Source: Selenomonas timonae (lineage in GTDB: Bacteria > Bacillota > Negativicutes > Selenomonadales > Selenomonadaceae). From it: 64,000 nt of DNA. Shown one piece after another: positions 53,093 to 60,188 of the stretch; position 1 is the stretch's first letter, and each line of letters begins with the position of its first letter. The notes below the pieces were generated by a model. That model worked only from the letters and a program-made list of their open reading frames with translations. It had not been told where the DNA came from and ran no database searches. The stretch is taken from assembly GCF_014250475.1 (NCBI RefSeq), contig NZ_CP060204.1:1563001-1627000 (forward strand), in the 5' to 3' direction. The position numbers and the translations under genes are program-made.

Positions 53093-55972
53093 ATGAAGTC
53101 TATTTCTATCGATCTTGAAACTCGGAGCAGTGTAGATATTGGGAAAAGCGGCGTTTATCGTTACGCAGAGGCAGAGGACTTTGCGATCCTGCTTTTCGGC
53201 TATGCCGTGGATGGAGGCACGGTGGAGGTCATCGATATTGCCAATGGAGAGCAGATTCCGCAGGAAATTTTGGACGCACTGATCGATGAGAGCGTCATCA
53301 AGTGGGCGTTTAATGCCAACTTTGAGCGTGTGTGTCTGTCGCGTTACTTGTCGGACTTGGGGATAGACCTCGATCCGTTCCGTGACAATCATCCGCTTTC
53401 CAAAGAGTGTGCCCGTTTTCTGAATCCCCACAGCTGGCGATGCACAATGGTCTGGTCTGCCTACATGGGCTTGCCATTATCGCTTGCCGCCGTGGGCAGA
53501 GTGTTGGGACTGGAAGAGCAGAAAATGACCGAGGGCAAGGCACTCATTCGATCTTTTTCTACACCTCCGTTCCACGAACCCACAGGAGAGAAGTGGGAAC
53601 TCTTCAAAGCCTATAATCGCCGTGATGTCGAAGTGGAGACGGCAATACAGAAACGTCTGTCCAAATATCCTGTGCCGCAATCGGTATGGGAGGAGTATGT
53701 GCTCGACCAAGAAATCAATGATCGTGGAATACGGCTTGATATGCCTCTCGTGGAGAATGCCGTCCAGATTGACGCGACCACAAAGGACAAGTTGATGGAA
53801 CGCCTGAAAGCTCTGACCAGGCTTGAGAATCCGAACAGCGTGGCGCAGATGAAAGAATGGCTCAAAGAGCGCGGTGTTGAAACGGAGTCACTTGATAAGA
53901 AGTCTGTGACAGCTTTGCTCAAGACCGCCCAGTCTCCTGTCTCCGATGTATTGGTGCTTCGTCAGCAACTCGCGAAATCCTCGGTGAAGAAATATCAGGC
54001 GATGAGAAATGCCGTCTGTGTGGACAGCCGTGCACGGGGAATGTTTCAATTTTACGGAGCAAATCGCACCGGACGTTTTGCGGGACGCATCGTGCAACTG
54101 CAAAATCTTCCGCAGAATCATCTCTCCGACCTCAAATGCGCTCGTGACCTTGTGCGGCAGGGAAATTATGCGGCACTGGAAATGCTCTATGACCCCGTAC
54201 CGGATGTGTTGTCGCAGCTGATTCGCACTGCCTTTATCCCGAAGGAGGGCAGAAAATTCATCGTTGCGGACTTCTCTGCCATCGAAGCGCGGGTGCTATC
54301 ATGGCTTGCCAAGGAGCGATGGCGCATGGATGTTTTTGAGGGTAACGGCGATATCTACTGCGCTACGGCGGGCAGGATGTTTCATTGTAATGTAGTGAAA
54401 CACGGTGAGAACGGGCATCTCAGGCAAAAAGGGAAACAGGCAGAACTGGCGTGTATCGCTGAGGGACAGCTTGTCCTTACGAATGAAGGACTTGTCCCTA
54501 TTGAGTATGTCCGTGCGGAGCATTTGCTCTGGGACGGAGAAAGCTGGGTCAGCCATGATGGTGTCATTTTCAAAGGCGAACGGGAGGTAATTACCTATGA
54601 AGGTCTTACAGCAACCCCGGATCATCTCGTCTGGGTTCAGGGGAAATCGCAGCCGATACAGTTTGGAGATGCCGCCTCCTGCGGCGCACATCTCGTACAA
54701 ACAGGAGATGGTGGGACGGCAATTCGGCTGGGTGAGAATCATCAGCCCGGAAAAGAGATGGAATGCGGCAATGAATCATTGCTACGTTCTGACAAAATGT
54801 ACGGGATGCGGTGCAATCCAGTGGCAGTACTTGGACAATCTTCGCAGCGGGAAATCGAAGGGCTGCCAGAGCTGTTCGCAACCGAGACAGATTCCATCTT
54901 GGTTGGACAGACGACTCACAGCAGCAAAACAACGCTGCGAGAACCCGAACGACAGGGCGTACCCTCTGTATGGAGGGCGAGGGATCAAGTTCGATTTTCC
55001 GAGTGTGACGGAGGCAGGTCTGTATCTCATAAAAACATTCGGTCTGCCCTCACGCTCGATGGAACTGGATCGCATCGATACGAACGGAAATTACACCAAA
55101 GGGAATCTACGCTTTGTACCCAGAGCGCAAAATCAAGCAAACCGCAGAATTACGGTTTTGTCGGAGTTTCATCAGGAGTATTGGCCTTATTGCCGCGCTG
55201 TGGTAACGAGAAAACTGTCCGCAGGAATGACTCGTTCGGAGATTATCAAAGCTGCGGAGACAGCTGTCAGCGAGAAAAGGAAGAATTGGCGTATCATCAG
55301 CGCACGGCTCGACTTTATGACATCAGAAATGCCGGAAAGCATCACCGTTTTACCGTATCGGGAAAATTAGTCCACAACTGCGGCTACGGCGGATCCGTCG
55401 GTGCGCTGAAAGCGTTCGGCGCATTGGAGTCCGGGATGAAGGAAGAGGAGCTGAAGCCGCTCGTGGATGCTTGGCGTGCAGCAAATCTGAGCATAGTGGA
55501 TTTCTGGTGGGCTGTGGATCGTGCCGCAAAGGACTGCATCAAGGAACGCAGCACAAAAATCACGCACGGTATCCGGTTCATCTATCAGGGCAGCATGATG
55601 TTCATCGAACTACCGAGTGGCAGACGGCTTTCCTATGTGAAGCCGCGCATTGGAGAGAATCGGTTTGGCGGCGAATCCATCACCTATATGGGACTCGACC
55701 TATCGAAAAAGTGGGCGCGGATCGAATCCTACGGCCCGAAGCTCGTGGAAAACATCACGCAGGCAATCAGCCGTGACATTCTCTGTTATGCCATGCAGAC
55801 GCTGCGAACGATGGACATTGTCGCGCACGTCCATGACGAACTCATCATCGAATGCGACGAGCGAGTCTCTCTTGTTGCCGTGTGTGAGCAGATGGCGCGA
55901 ACCCCGCCTTGGGCAGACGGACTCCCGCTCCGTGCCGATGGTTTCGAGTGCCAATTCTATCAGAAAGATTGA
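53093..55972 (+). CDS. Phage family A DNA polymerase, interrupted by an intein
   Basis: The 959-residue precursor contains a 650-residue polymerase. The exonuclease has SIDLETRSSVDIG (motif I), WAFNANFERVCL (II) and AYNRRDVEVE (III). In the polymerase, motif A is FIVADFSAIEARVLSWLA (about 391) and motif B RQKGKQAELA/CGYGG is split after residue 453. Motif C is VAHVHDELIIEC (about 912). The 309-residue intein must be removed for motif B to work, so polymerase activity depends on splicing. The ATG at 53093 has AAGGAGAAG upstream. A second, broken, intein-free polymerase is at 30496. Confidence 0.93.
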   Translation: MKSISIDLETRSSVDIGKSGVYRYAEAEDFAILLFGYAVDGGTVEVIDIANGEQIPQEILDALIDESVIKWAFNANFERVCLSRYLSDLGIDLDPFRDNHPLSKECARFLNPHSWRCTMVWSAYMGLPLSLAAVGRVLGLEEQKMTEGKALIRSFSTPPFHEPTGEKWELFKAYNRRDVEVETAIQKRLSKYPVPQSVWEEYVLDQEINDRGIRLDMPLVENAVQIDATTKDKLMERLKALTRLENPNSVAQMKEWLKERGVETESLDKKSVTALLKTAQSPVSDVLVLRQQLAKSSVKKYQAMRNAVCVDSRARGMFQFYGANRTGRFAGRIVQLQNLPQNHLSDLKCARDLVRQGNYAALEMLYDPVPDVLSQLIRTAFIPKEGRKFIVADFSAIEARVLSWLAKERWRMDVFEGNGDIYCATAGRMFHCNVVKHGENGHLRQKGKQAELACIAEGQLVLTNEGLVPIEYVRAEHLLWDGESWVSHDGVIFKGEREVITYEGLTATPDHLVWVQGKSQPIQFGDAASCGAHLVQTGDGGTAIRLGENHQPGKEMECGNESLLRSDKMYGMRCNPVAVLGQSSQREIEGLPELFATETDSILVGQTTHSSKTTLREPERQGVPSVWRARDQVRFSECDGGRSVSHKNIRSALTLDGTGSHRYERKLHQRESTLCTQSAKSSKPQNYGFVGVSSGVLALLPRCGNEKTVRRNDSFGDYQSCGDSCQREKEELAYHQRTARLYDIRNAGKHHRFTVSGKLVHNCGYGGSVGALKAFGALESGMKEEELKPLVDAWRAANLSIVDFWWAVDRAAKDCIKERSTKITHGIRFIYQGSMMFIELPSGRRLSYVKPRIGENRFGGESITYMGLDLSKKWARIESYGPKLVENITQAISRDILCYAMQTLRTMDIVAHVHDELIIECDERVSLVAVCEQMARTPPWADGLPLRADGFECQFYQKD
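54583..54588 (+). promoter_or_regulatory. Internal Shine-Dalgarno of the nested endonuclease gene
   Basis: GGAGGT ends eight bases before the ATG at 54597. A TAA in the endonuclease frame (54588-54590) overlaps this site and closes the upstream reading, so the ATG is the first usable start in that frame. Confidence 0.75.
54597..55370 (+). CDS. HNH-like homing endonuclease nested out of frame inside the intein
   Basis: The 257-residue product is read in the +1 frame relative to the polymerase. From residue 39 it follows the plan of free-standing phage homing endonucleases: VGRQFGWVRIISP, a zinc ribbon (C68-x2-C71 and C90-x2-C93, with LRSGKSKGCQSC), then RCENPNDRAYPLYGGRGI (113-130) and the HNH-like core LDRIDTNGNYTKGNLRFV followed by QNQANRR (157-184). 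It lies wholly within the intein and stops eight bases before the intein's last codon ends. The first 38 residues and the last 30 overlap splicing blocks and look unconserved. It would cut intein-less polymerase genes to spread the element. Confidence 0.85.
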   Translation: MKVLQQPRIISSGFRGNRSRYSLEMPPPAAHISYKQEMVGRQFGWVRIISPEKRWNAAMNHCYVLTKCTGCGAIQWQYLDNLRSGKSKGCQSCSQPRQIPSWLDRRLTAAKQRCENPNDRAYPLYGGRGIKFDFPSVTEAGLYLIKTFGLPSRSMELDRIDTNGNYTKGNLRFVPRAQNQANRRITVLSEFHQEYWPYCRAVVTRKLSAGMTRSEIIKAAETAVSEKRKNWRIISARLDFMTSEMPESITVLPYREN

Positions 55973-55976
55973 CTTC

Positions 55977-56006
55977 AATCCTCCCGTGAAAAATGGGAGG
56001 ATTTTT
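55977..56006 (+). terminator. Intrinsic terminator after the polymerase gene
   Basis: AATCCTCCC and GGGAGGATT pair, followed by TTT. GGTGACC copy D begins at the next base. Confidence 0.8.
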
Positions 56007-56032
56007 GGTGACCAAAACCTCCCTGTTCGTCC
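56007..56032 (+). promoter_or_regulatory. Phage element, copy D (GGTGACC-N15-GTCC)
   Basis: GGTGACC, 15 bases, GTCCTCTTACTGATGAGAGGAAC. The CCTCT/AGAGG hairpin follows the GTCC. The next gene starts at 56082. Confidence 0.6.
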
Positions 56033-56081
56033 TCTTACTGATGAGAGGAACTAATCAGTTTTCAAAGGGAGGAAAGCCTTT

Positions 56082-56285
56082 ATGTTCTATGTCAAGGAAA
56101 ACATCAATGAGGCTCTGGAGGTCACGGTGGAAATCAACGATGAGAATGTCTTTTGCCATTGTCCGCGCTGCGGAGCGGAAGTGCCTGTCGACCTCAACGA
56201 GTTTTTCGGCGATGCGGAGTTCGACCTCTTCGGCACGGCGATCTGCTGCACGGAGTGCAGCAGGAAGATGAGGTGCGAGAAATGA
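56082..56285 (+). CDS. Small zinc-ribbon phage protein
   Basis: The 67-residue protein has FCHCPRCGAEVPVDL and TAICCTECSRKMRC, two CxxC pairs of a zinc ribbon. Unknown role; such proteins commonly lie between polymerase and VapE genes. It overlaps the next gene by four bases. Confidence 0.75.
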   Translation: MFYVKENINEALEVTVEINDENVFCHCPRCGAEVPVDLNEFFGDAEFDLFGTAICCTECSRKMRCEK

Positions 56286-56680
56286 TTGAGAGAAGAAATC
56301 ACGAGGGCTATGCCGATCCTACAGCGCACGCAGCTCTCACCAAGGTATTCCGACAGAATCTGTTCACCTACATCTGCTCTCCCTATCGGGACAATCCGCG
56401 CGTCAATGTCATGCGGGCGCGGCAGTACTGCAAGTTTGCTGTGAGCAGGGGACGGATTCCCCTTGCGCCGCACTTGTACTTTCCTCAGTTCATGTCGGAG
56501 GTAGATGAGCGGGAGAAAGCGATGGATATGAACTTCGAGCTTCTGAGGCTGTGCGGCGAGGTCTGGGTGTTCGGCGAGCGAATCACCGAGGGCATGGAAA
56601 CGGAGATTGCTCATGCCGGGAGACTGCGGAAGAACATCCGTTATTTCACAACCAAATGCGAGGAGGTGCTTGCTCCATGA
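56282..56680 (+). CDS. DUF4406/DUF7768-like phage protein
   Basis: The 132-residue protein with LFTYICSPYRDNPRVNVMRARQYCKFAVSRGRIPLAPHLYFPQF and RLCGEVWVFGERITEGMETEIAHAGRL resembles nucleoside 2-deoxyribosyltransferase-like DUF4406 proteins. It may act on nucleotides during phage replication. It is coupled to its neighbours on both sides by 4-base overlaps. Confidence 0.75.
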   Translation: MIERRNHEGYADPTAHAALTKVFRQNLFTYICSPYRDNPRVNVMRARQYCKFAVSRGRIPLAPHLYFPQFMSEVDEREKAMDMNFELLRLCGEVWVFGERITEGMETEIAHAGRLRKNIRYFTTKCEEVLAP

Positions 56681-58986
56681 AAATCGCGGTCTGTAATCGT
56701 AATACCGAGAAGCGGTACAAAAACAAAGAAATGAGCTGGGAGGACATCAAAGAGCGCAACCGTCATCCCATCCGTACCTCGGAAACCGTGGAAGAGTATC
56801 CGAAACTGCCGAAGGCACAGCGGGATATTGCCAAAGACCAGGGTGGCTTTGTCGGCGGCTGGCTGAGAGGCGGCATTCGGAAGAAAGGTCATGTCATCAG
56901 CAGGGAGTGCGGTGCGCTCGATGCTGATCACATTCCCGACGGGGAGGATTTTCTCGGTAAAGCAAAAGAAGTCCTCGCGGGCGTACGTTTCTTCATCTAC
57001 TCCACCCACAGTCATGCGCCACAACATCAGCGGTATCGTCTCGTGATGCCGTTCTTCCGCGAAGTCAGTGAGGAAGAATATGCACCATTCATGCGTATGG
57101 TCGCAAAACAGATCGGCATGGAGTATTTCGATGACTCCACCTATCAGGCAAACCGCATGATGTACTGGGCTTCCTGCCCGTCCAACGGCGAGTTCATATT
57201 TGAGGAGCAGGACGGTGATCCGCTGGATGTGGATGCCTATCTCGCAAAATACGATGACTGGCGGGATGTGACACAATGGCCGGTATCTTCCCGCCAGTCC
57301 GAAGCCGTAAAGCACAGTGTCAGCACACAGGCAGATCCACTTCAGAAAAGTGGCATCGTCGGAGCCTTCTGCCGTGCCTACAGCATCGAGGAAGTCATTG
57401 AGAAACATCTCTCCGATGTCTATACACCGTCGGCGGTAGATGGGCGTTATGACTACATCCCCGGCGAAGGAACGGCGGGTGTGGTCGTCTATGACGGCAA
57501 ATTCGCATACTCGCATCATGCAACCGATCCTGCCTCCGAAAAACTCCTGAACGCATTTGACCTCGTTCGAATCCATAAGTTCGGTGACGATGACTCCAAG
57601 AAGTCCTTTGCGGCGATGGCAGAACTTGCCAGTCGCGATGAACTCGTTTCCTCCTTGCTCCTCGCCGAGCGGAGGGAGACGGCGGCACAGGATTTTGAGG
57701 GCAGTGATTGGGAGACGGCACTCGTTCGTGACAAGAACGGCGTACTGGTCAACTCCCTGCGCAATTTGAAACTCATCATGGAGCATGATTCGGTCTTGAA
57801 GGGGATCGTATTCAACCAACTGGCGGACAATATGGAAATTCGGGGAGAAGTCCCGTGGAAGCATCCGGGGAGGTTCTGGCGGGATGCAGATGACGCGCAG
57901 CTCATCTGCTATGTAGACGATCACTATGGAACGTTCTCGGCACGAAACTATGAGATTGGTGTGACCAAGGTCGCCGACGACCGATCCTATCATCCCATCC
58001 GTGAGTTTTTAGACAGTCTGCCGCCGTGGGATAAAGTCCCGCGTCTGGACACCCTGCTCATTGATTATCTTGGAGCGCCGGATAATGCCTATGTACGTGC
58101 AGTCACGAGAAAGACACTCTGCGCCGCTGTTGCAAGAGTGCGGAAACCCGGCATCAAGTTCGACAACATTCTCGTCCTGAACGGACCGCAGGGAATCGGT
58201 AAATCTACAATCGTGGCACTTCTGGGCGGCGAGTGGTATTCCGACAGCCTGTCTCTGACCGACATGAACGACAAGACCGCAGCCGAAAAACTCCAAGGCT
58301 ACTGGATCATGGAAATCGGAGAACTTGCGGGAATGCGGAAAGCCGACATCGACAAGGTCAAGGCGTTCATTTCGCGGCAGGATGATAAATACAGAGCCAG
58401 TTTCGGACGGCGTGTTACCCCGCATCCGAGGCAATGCATTTTCTTTGGCACGACCAACTGCGAGGGTGCATATCTCCGTGACGGTACAGGAAATCGCCGC
58501 TTTTGGACAGTCAAGACACCGGGCGGGAAAAGGAAGCCGTGGGATCTCTCTTTGGAGGAGATCAAGCAGATTTGGGCAGAGGCAGTCGCAAGATACGATG
58601 CTGGGGAATCCCTCTACCTTGACGCAGAGTTGGAGTCCGTGGCGAAAGCCGAGCAGGATGCCGTTACGGAGCAGGATGAGCGTGAAGGATTGGTGCGCCT
58701 CTATCTGGATGAACTTCTTCCTGCCAACTGGAATCAGATGGGGCTTTATGAACGGCGGGACTTCCTGAGCGGCGACGATCTTTCCGCACGAGGGACAGAA
58801 AAGCGGCAGACCGTCAGCAATATGGAGATCTGGTGTGAATGTTTTGGCAGACGGAAAGAGGATCTGCGTCCCATCGACAGCTATGCCATCGCTGCCATTA
58901 TGGCAAAGATCCCCGAATGGCAGAAACTGCCCGAACCGAGACGCATCCCGATCTATGGCAAGCAGAGAATTTACAGCCGCTTGTGA
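56677..58986 (+). CDS. VapE-family phage replication ATPase with primase-like N-terminus
   Basis: The 769-residue protein has an N-terminal region of replication-protein/primase type (about 40-190, SRECGALDADHIPDGEDFL, HAPQHQRYRLVMPF, DDSTYQANRMMYWASCP). The C-terminal virulence-associated E domain has Walker A NGPQGIGKST (about 504), GYWIMEIGELAGM (Walker B-like), FFGTTNCEGAYLRDGTGNRRFW. It is presumably the phage helicase/primase acting at the origin downstream. Confidence 0.88.
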   Translation: MKIAVCNRNTEKRYKNKEMSWEDIKERNRHPIRTSETVEEYPKLPKAQRDIAKDQGGFVGGWLRGGIRKKGHVISRECGALDADHIPDGEDFLGKAKEVLAGVRFFIYSTHSHAPQHQRYRLVMPFFREVSEEEYAPFMRMVAKQIGMEYFDDSTYQANRMMYWASCPSNGEFIFEEQDGDPLDVDAYLAKYDDWRDVTQWPVSSRQSEAVKHSVSTQADPLQKSGIVGAFCRAYSIEEVIEKHLSDVYTPSAVDGRYDYIPGEGTAGVVVYDGKFAYSHHATDPASEKLLNAFDLVRIHKFGDDDSKKSFAAMAELASRDELVSSLLLAERRETAAQDFEGSDWETALVRDKNGVLVNSLRNLKLIMEHDSVLKGIVFNQLADNMEIRGEVPWKHPGRFWRDADDAQLICYVDDHYGTFSARNYEIGVTKVADDRSYHPIREFLDSLPPWDKVPRLDTLLIDYLGAPDNAYVRAVTRKTLCAAVARVRKPGIKFDNILVLNGPQGIGKSTIVALLGGEWYSDSLSLTDMNDKTAAEKLQGYWIMEIGELAGMRKADIDKVKAFISRQDDKYRASFGRRVTPHPRQCIFFGTTNCEGAYLRDGTGNRRFWTVKTPGGKRKPWDLSLEEIKQIWAEAVARYDAGESLYLDAELESVAKAEQDAVTEQDEREGLVRLYLDELLPANWNQMGLYERRDFLSGDDLSARGTEKRQTVSNMEIWCECFGRRKEDLRPIDSYAIAAIMAKIPEWQKLPEPRRIPIYGKQRIYSRL

Positions 58987-58997
58987 CTTGTGCCGCA

Positions 58998-59219
58998 GTT
59001 GTTCCACGTTCAAAGCTTTGCTGTATAAGGCTTCGGTACAAGGGAACAATATTTATATATTAAATAAAATATATAAAAAATAAATAGTGAGCGCGCGGGT
59101 ATACACATACGCGCGTAAAGCAAAATTTCCTGTGCAGCGTTGTTCCAAAAACCATCAAAAGCCTTGCTATGACTGGATGGAAGGATGGAACAAGCACATG
59201 GAACGGAGTGTGGAACAGG
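58998..59219. other. Candidate phage replication origin or repeat operator
   Basis: GTTGTTCCA occurs at 58998 and 59139, and its complement TGGAACA(A/G) or TGGAACGG at 59186, 59199 and 59211. Between the groups lie a 40-base AT-only-like tract (59047-59086) and a GCGCG...TAT-ACAC-ATA-CGCGC palindrome (about 59091-59115). Iterons plus an AT-rich unwinding element behind the replication gene fit an origin. There is no supported protein gene between 58987 and 59227. Confidence 0.55.
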
Positions 59220-59227
59220 AGAACAGG

Positions 59228-59509
59228 ATGCGGGAAAAAGACATTGAGCAGAAACTTGCAGCAAGAACCAGAGCGATGGGCGGCATCGCTCCGAAGTTCA
59301 CCTCGCCGGGATTTGATGGAATGCCCGACCGACTGGTGCTTTTGCCCGGCGGCAGAATGGGCTTTGTGGAGCTGAAAGCACCGGGCAGGAAGCCGAGAGC
59401 CTTGCAGTTGGCACGGCACAGGCTGCTTCGGCGGCTTGGATTCAAGGTGTATGTGATTGACAAGATAGATCAAATTGACAGCGTATTGGAGGAAATCGAC
59501 CATGAATGA
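59228..59509 (+). CDS. VRR-NUC nuclease
   Basis: The 93-residue protein MREKDIEQKLAARTRAMGGIAPKFTSPGFDGMPDRLVLLPGGRMGFVELKAPGRKPRALQ has the compact phage VRR-NUC fold with PD...ELK active site. These enzymes may cut branched DNA. The ATG at 59228 with GGAGAA upstream is chosen; the open frame starts at 59087 inside the repeat region. It overlaps the next gene. Confidence 0.88.
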   Translation: MREKDIEQKLAARTRAMGGIAPKFTSPGFDGMPDRLVLLPGGRMGFVELKAPGRKPRALQLARHRLLRRLGFKVYVIDKIDQIDSVLEEIDHE

Positions 59510-60182
59510 ACTTACGGTATTGGAACACAACAGCATCCGTGTCATGACCACGGAGCAGCTTGCCGAGGCGTATGGATGCAGGGCAATTCATATCCAGCAG
59601 AATTTTAAGAACAACAGGGCGCGATTCGTTGAGGGGAAGCATTACTTCAAACTTGAAGGTGCTGATCTCAAGGCTTTCAAGGACTCACTCGAAAATATCG
59701 AGTCAGTTGTCGGGAGTCGCGCACCGTCTCTGATTCTTTGGACGAAACAAGGGGCGGCGCGTCACAGCAAAATGCTCGGAACTGAGCGGGCGTGGAATGT
59801 TTTCGATGAGCTGGAAGAAAGCTATTTCAACCCCATGAGGAACATGACACCCGAGGAATTTCTGCTGTTCAGCGCACAGCGAATGGTGGAACAGGCGAAG
59901 GAAATCAAGGCGGCAAATGCCCGTATCGACAAGGTGGATGAACGGCTTCTCGATGTGGAGTCCAAGCAGATGACCATCGATGAGCACCACTACACCATCA
60001 TCGGCTATGCCAACCTCACGGGAGTTCGTGGTGTGAGCCGGGATGCCGCCGCAAGACTCGGACGCAAAGCCTCGGCAATGTCCAGAAAGCAAGGCTACCA
60101 TATCGGCAAGGAGTACGATGCAAAATATGGCTTGGTGAACACCTATCATGTGGATGTACTGCAGGAAGTTTTCAGGAGGTGA
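59502..60182 (+). CDS. Phage antirepressor, ORF6N domain
   Basis: The 226-residue protein starts ELTVLEHNSIRVMTTEQLAEAYGCRAIHIQQNFKNNRARFVEGKHYFKLEG, an ORF6N domain, followed by a helical linker and a C-terminal domain (GYANLTGVRGVSRDAAARLGRKASAMSRKQGYHIGKEYDAKYGLVNTYHVDVLQEVF). It is expected to bind DNA or repressors. Confidence 0.85.
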   Translation: MNELTVLEHNSIRVMTTEQLAEAYGCRAIHIQQNFKNNRARFVEGKHYFKLEGADLKAFKDSLENIESVVGSRAPSLILWTKQGAARHSKMLGTERAWNVFDELEESYFNPMRNMTPEEFLLFSAQRMVEQAKEIKAANARIDKVDERLLDVESKQMTIDEHHYTIIGYANLTGVRGVSRDAAARLGRKASAMSRKQGYHIGKEYDAKYGLVNTYHVDVLQEVFRR

Positions 60183-60188
60183 TGCACT

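Larger units (their letters stand above)
54452..55378 (+). other. Intein in polymerase motif B (309 codons)
   Basis: The intein starts with Cys1 in CIAEGQLVLTNEGLVPIEYV (block A) and carries block B GLTATPDHLVWV with the T55xxH58 pair. It ends LYDIRNAGKHHRFTVSG (block F) and KLVHN followed by Cys+1 (block G, His308-Asn309). All residues for class 1 splicing are present. In the polymerase frame the centre (about 75-280) shows no LAGLIDADG or HNH motif. Instead the same DNA encodes an endonuclease in the next frame (54597-55370). Removal restores QAELA-CGYGG. Confidence 0.92.

Noticed and set aside
54405-54590. 61-codon ORF just upstream of the nested endonuclease in the same frame
   Set aside because: It overlaps polymerase motif B and intein block A, has no family features, and ends at the TAA overlapping the GGAGGT site. 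It is a shadow frame.
54597-55370. Two sequencing frameshifts placing the HNH domain in frame with the intein
   Set aside because: It would need one shift near 54700 and a compensating one near 55290, while the uncorrected polymerase frame happens to be open throughout. The nested ORF has its own ribosome site, an in-frame TAA just before its ATG and its own stop. It remains the main alternative and should be tested by resequencing.
50035-56032. GGTGACC elements as a set of translated leader peptides
   Set aside because: Only copy D has a ribosome site (GGGAGG) at a proper distance from the GTG. Copies A and B lack one, so a peptide role is not supported for all.
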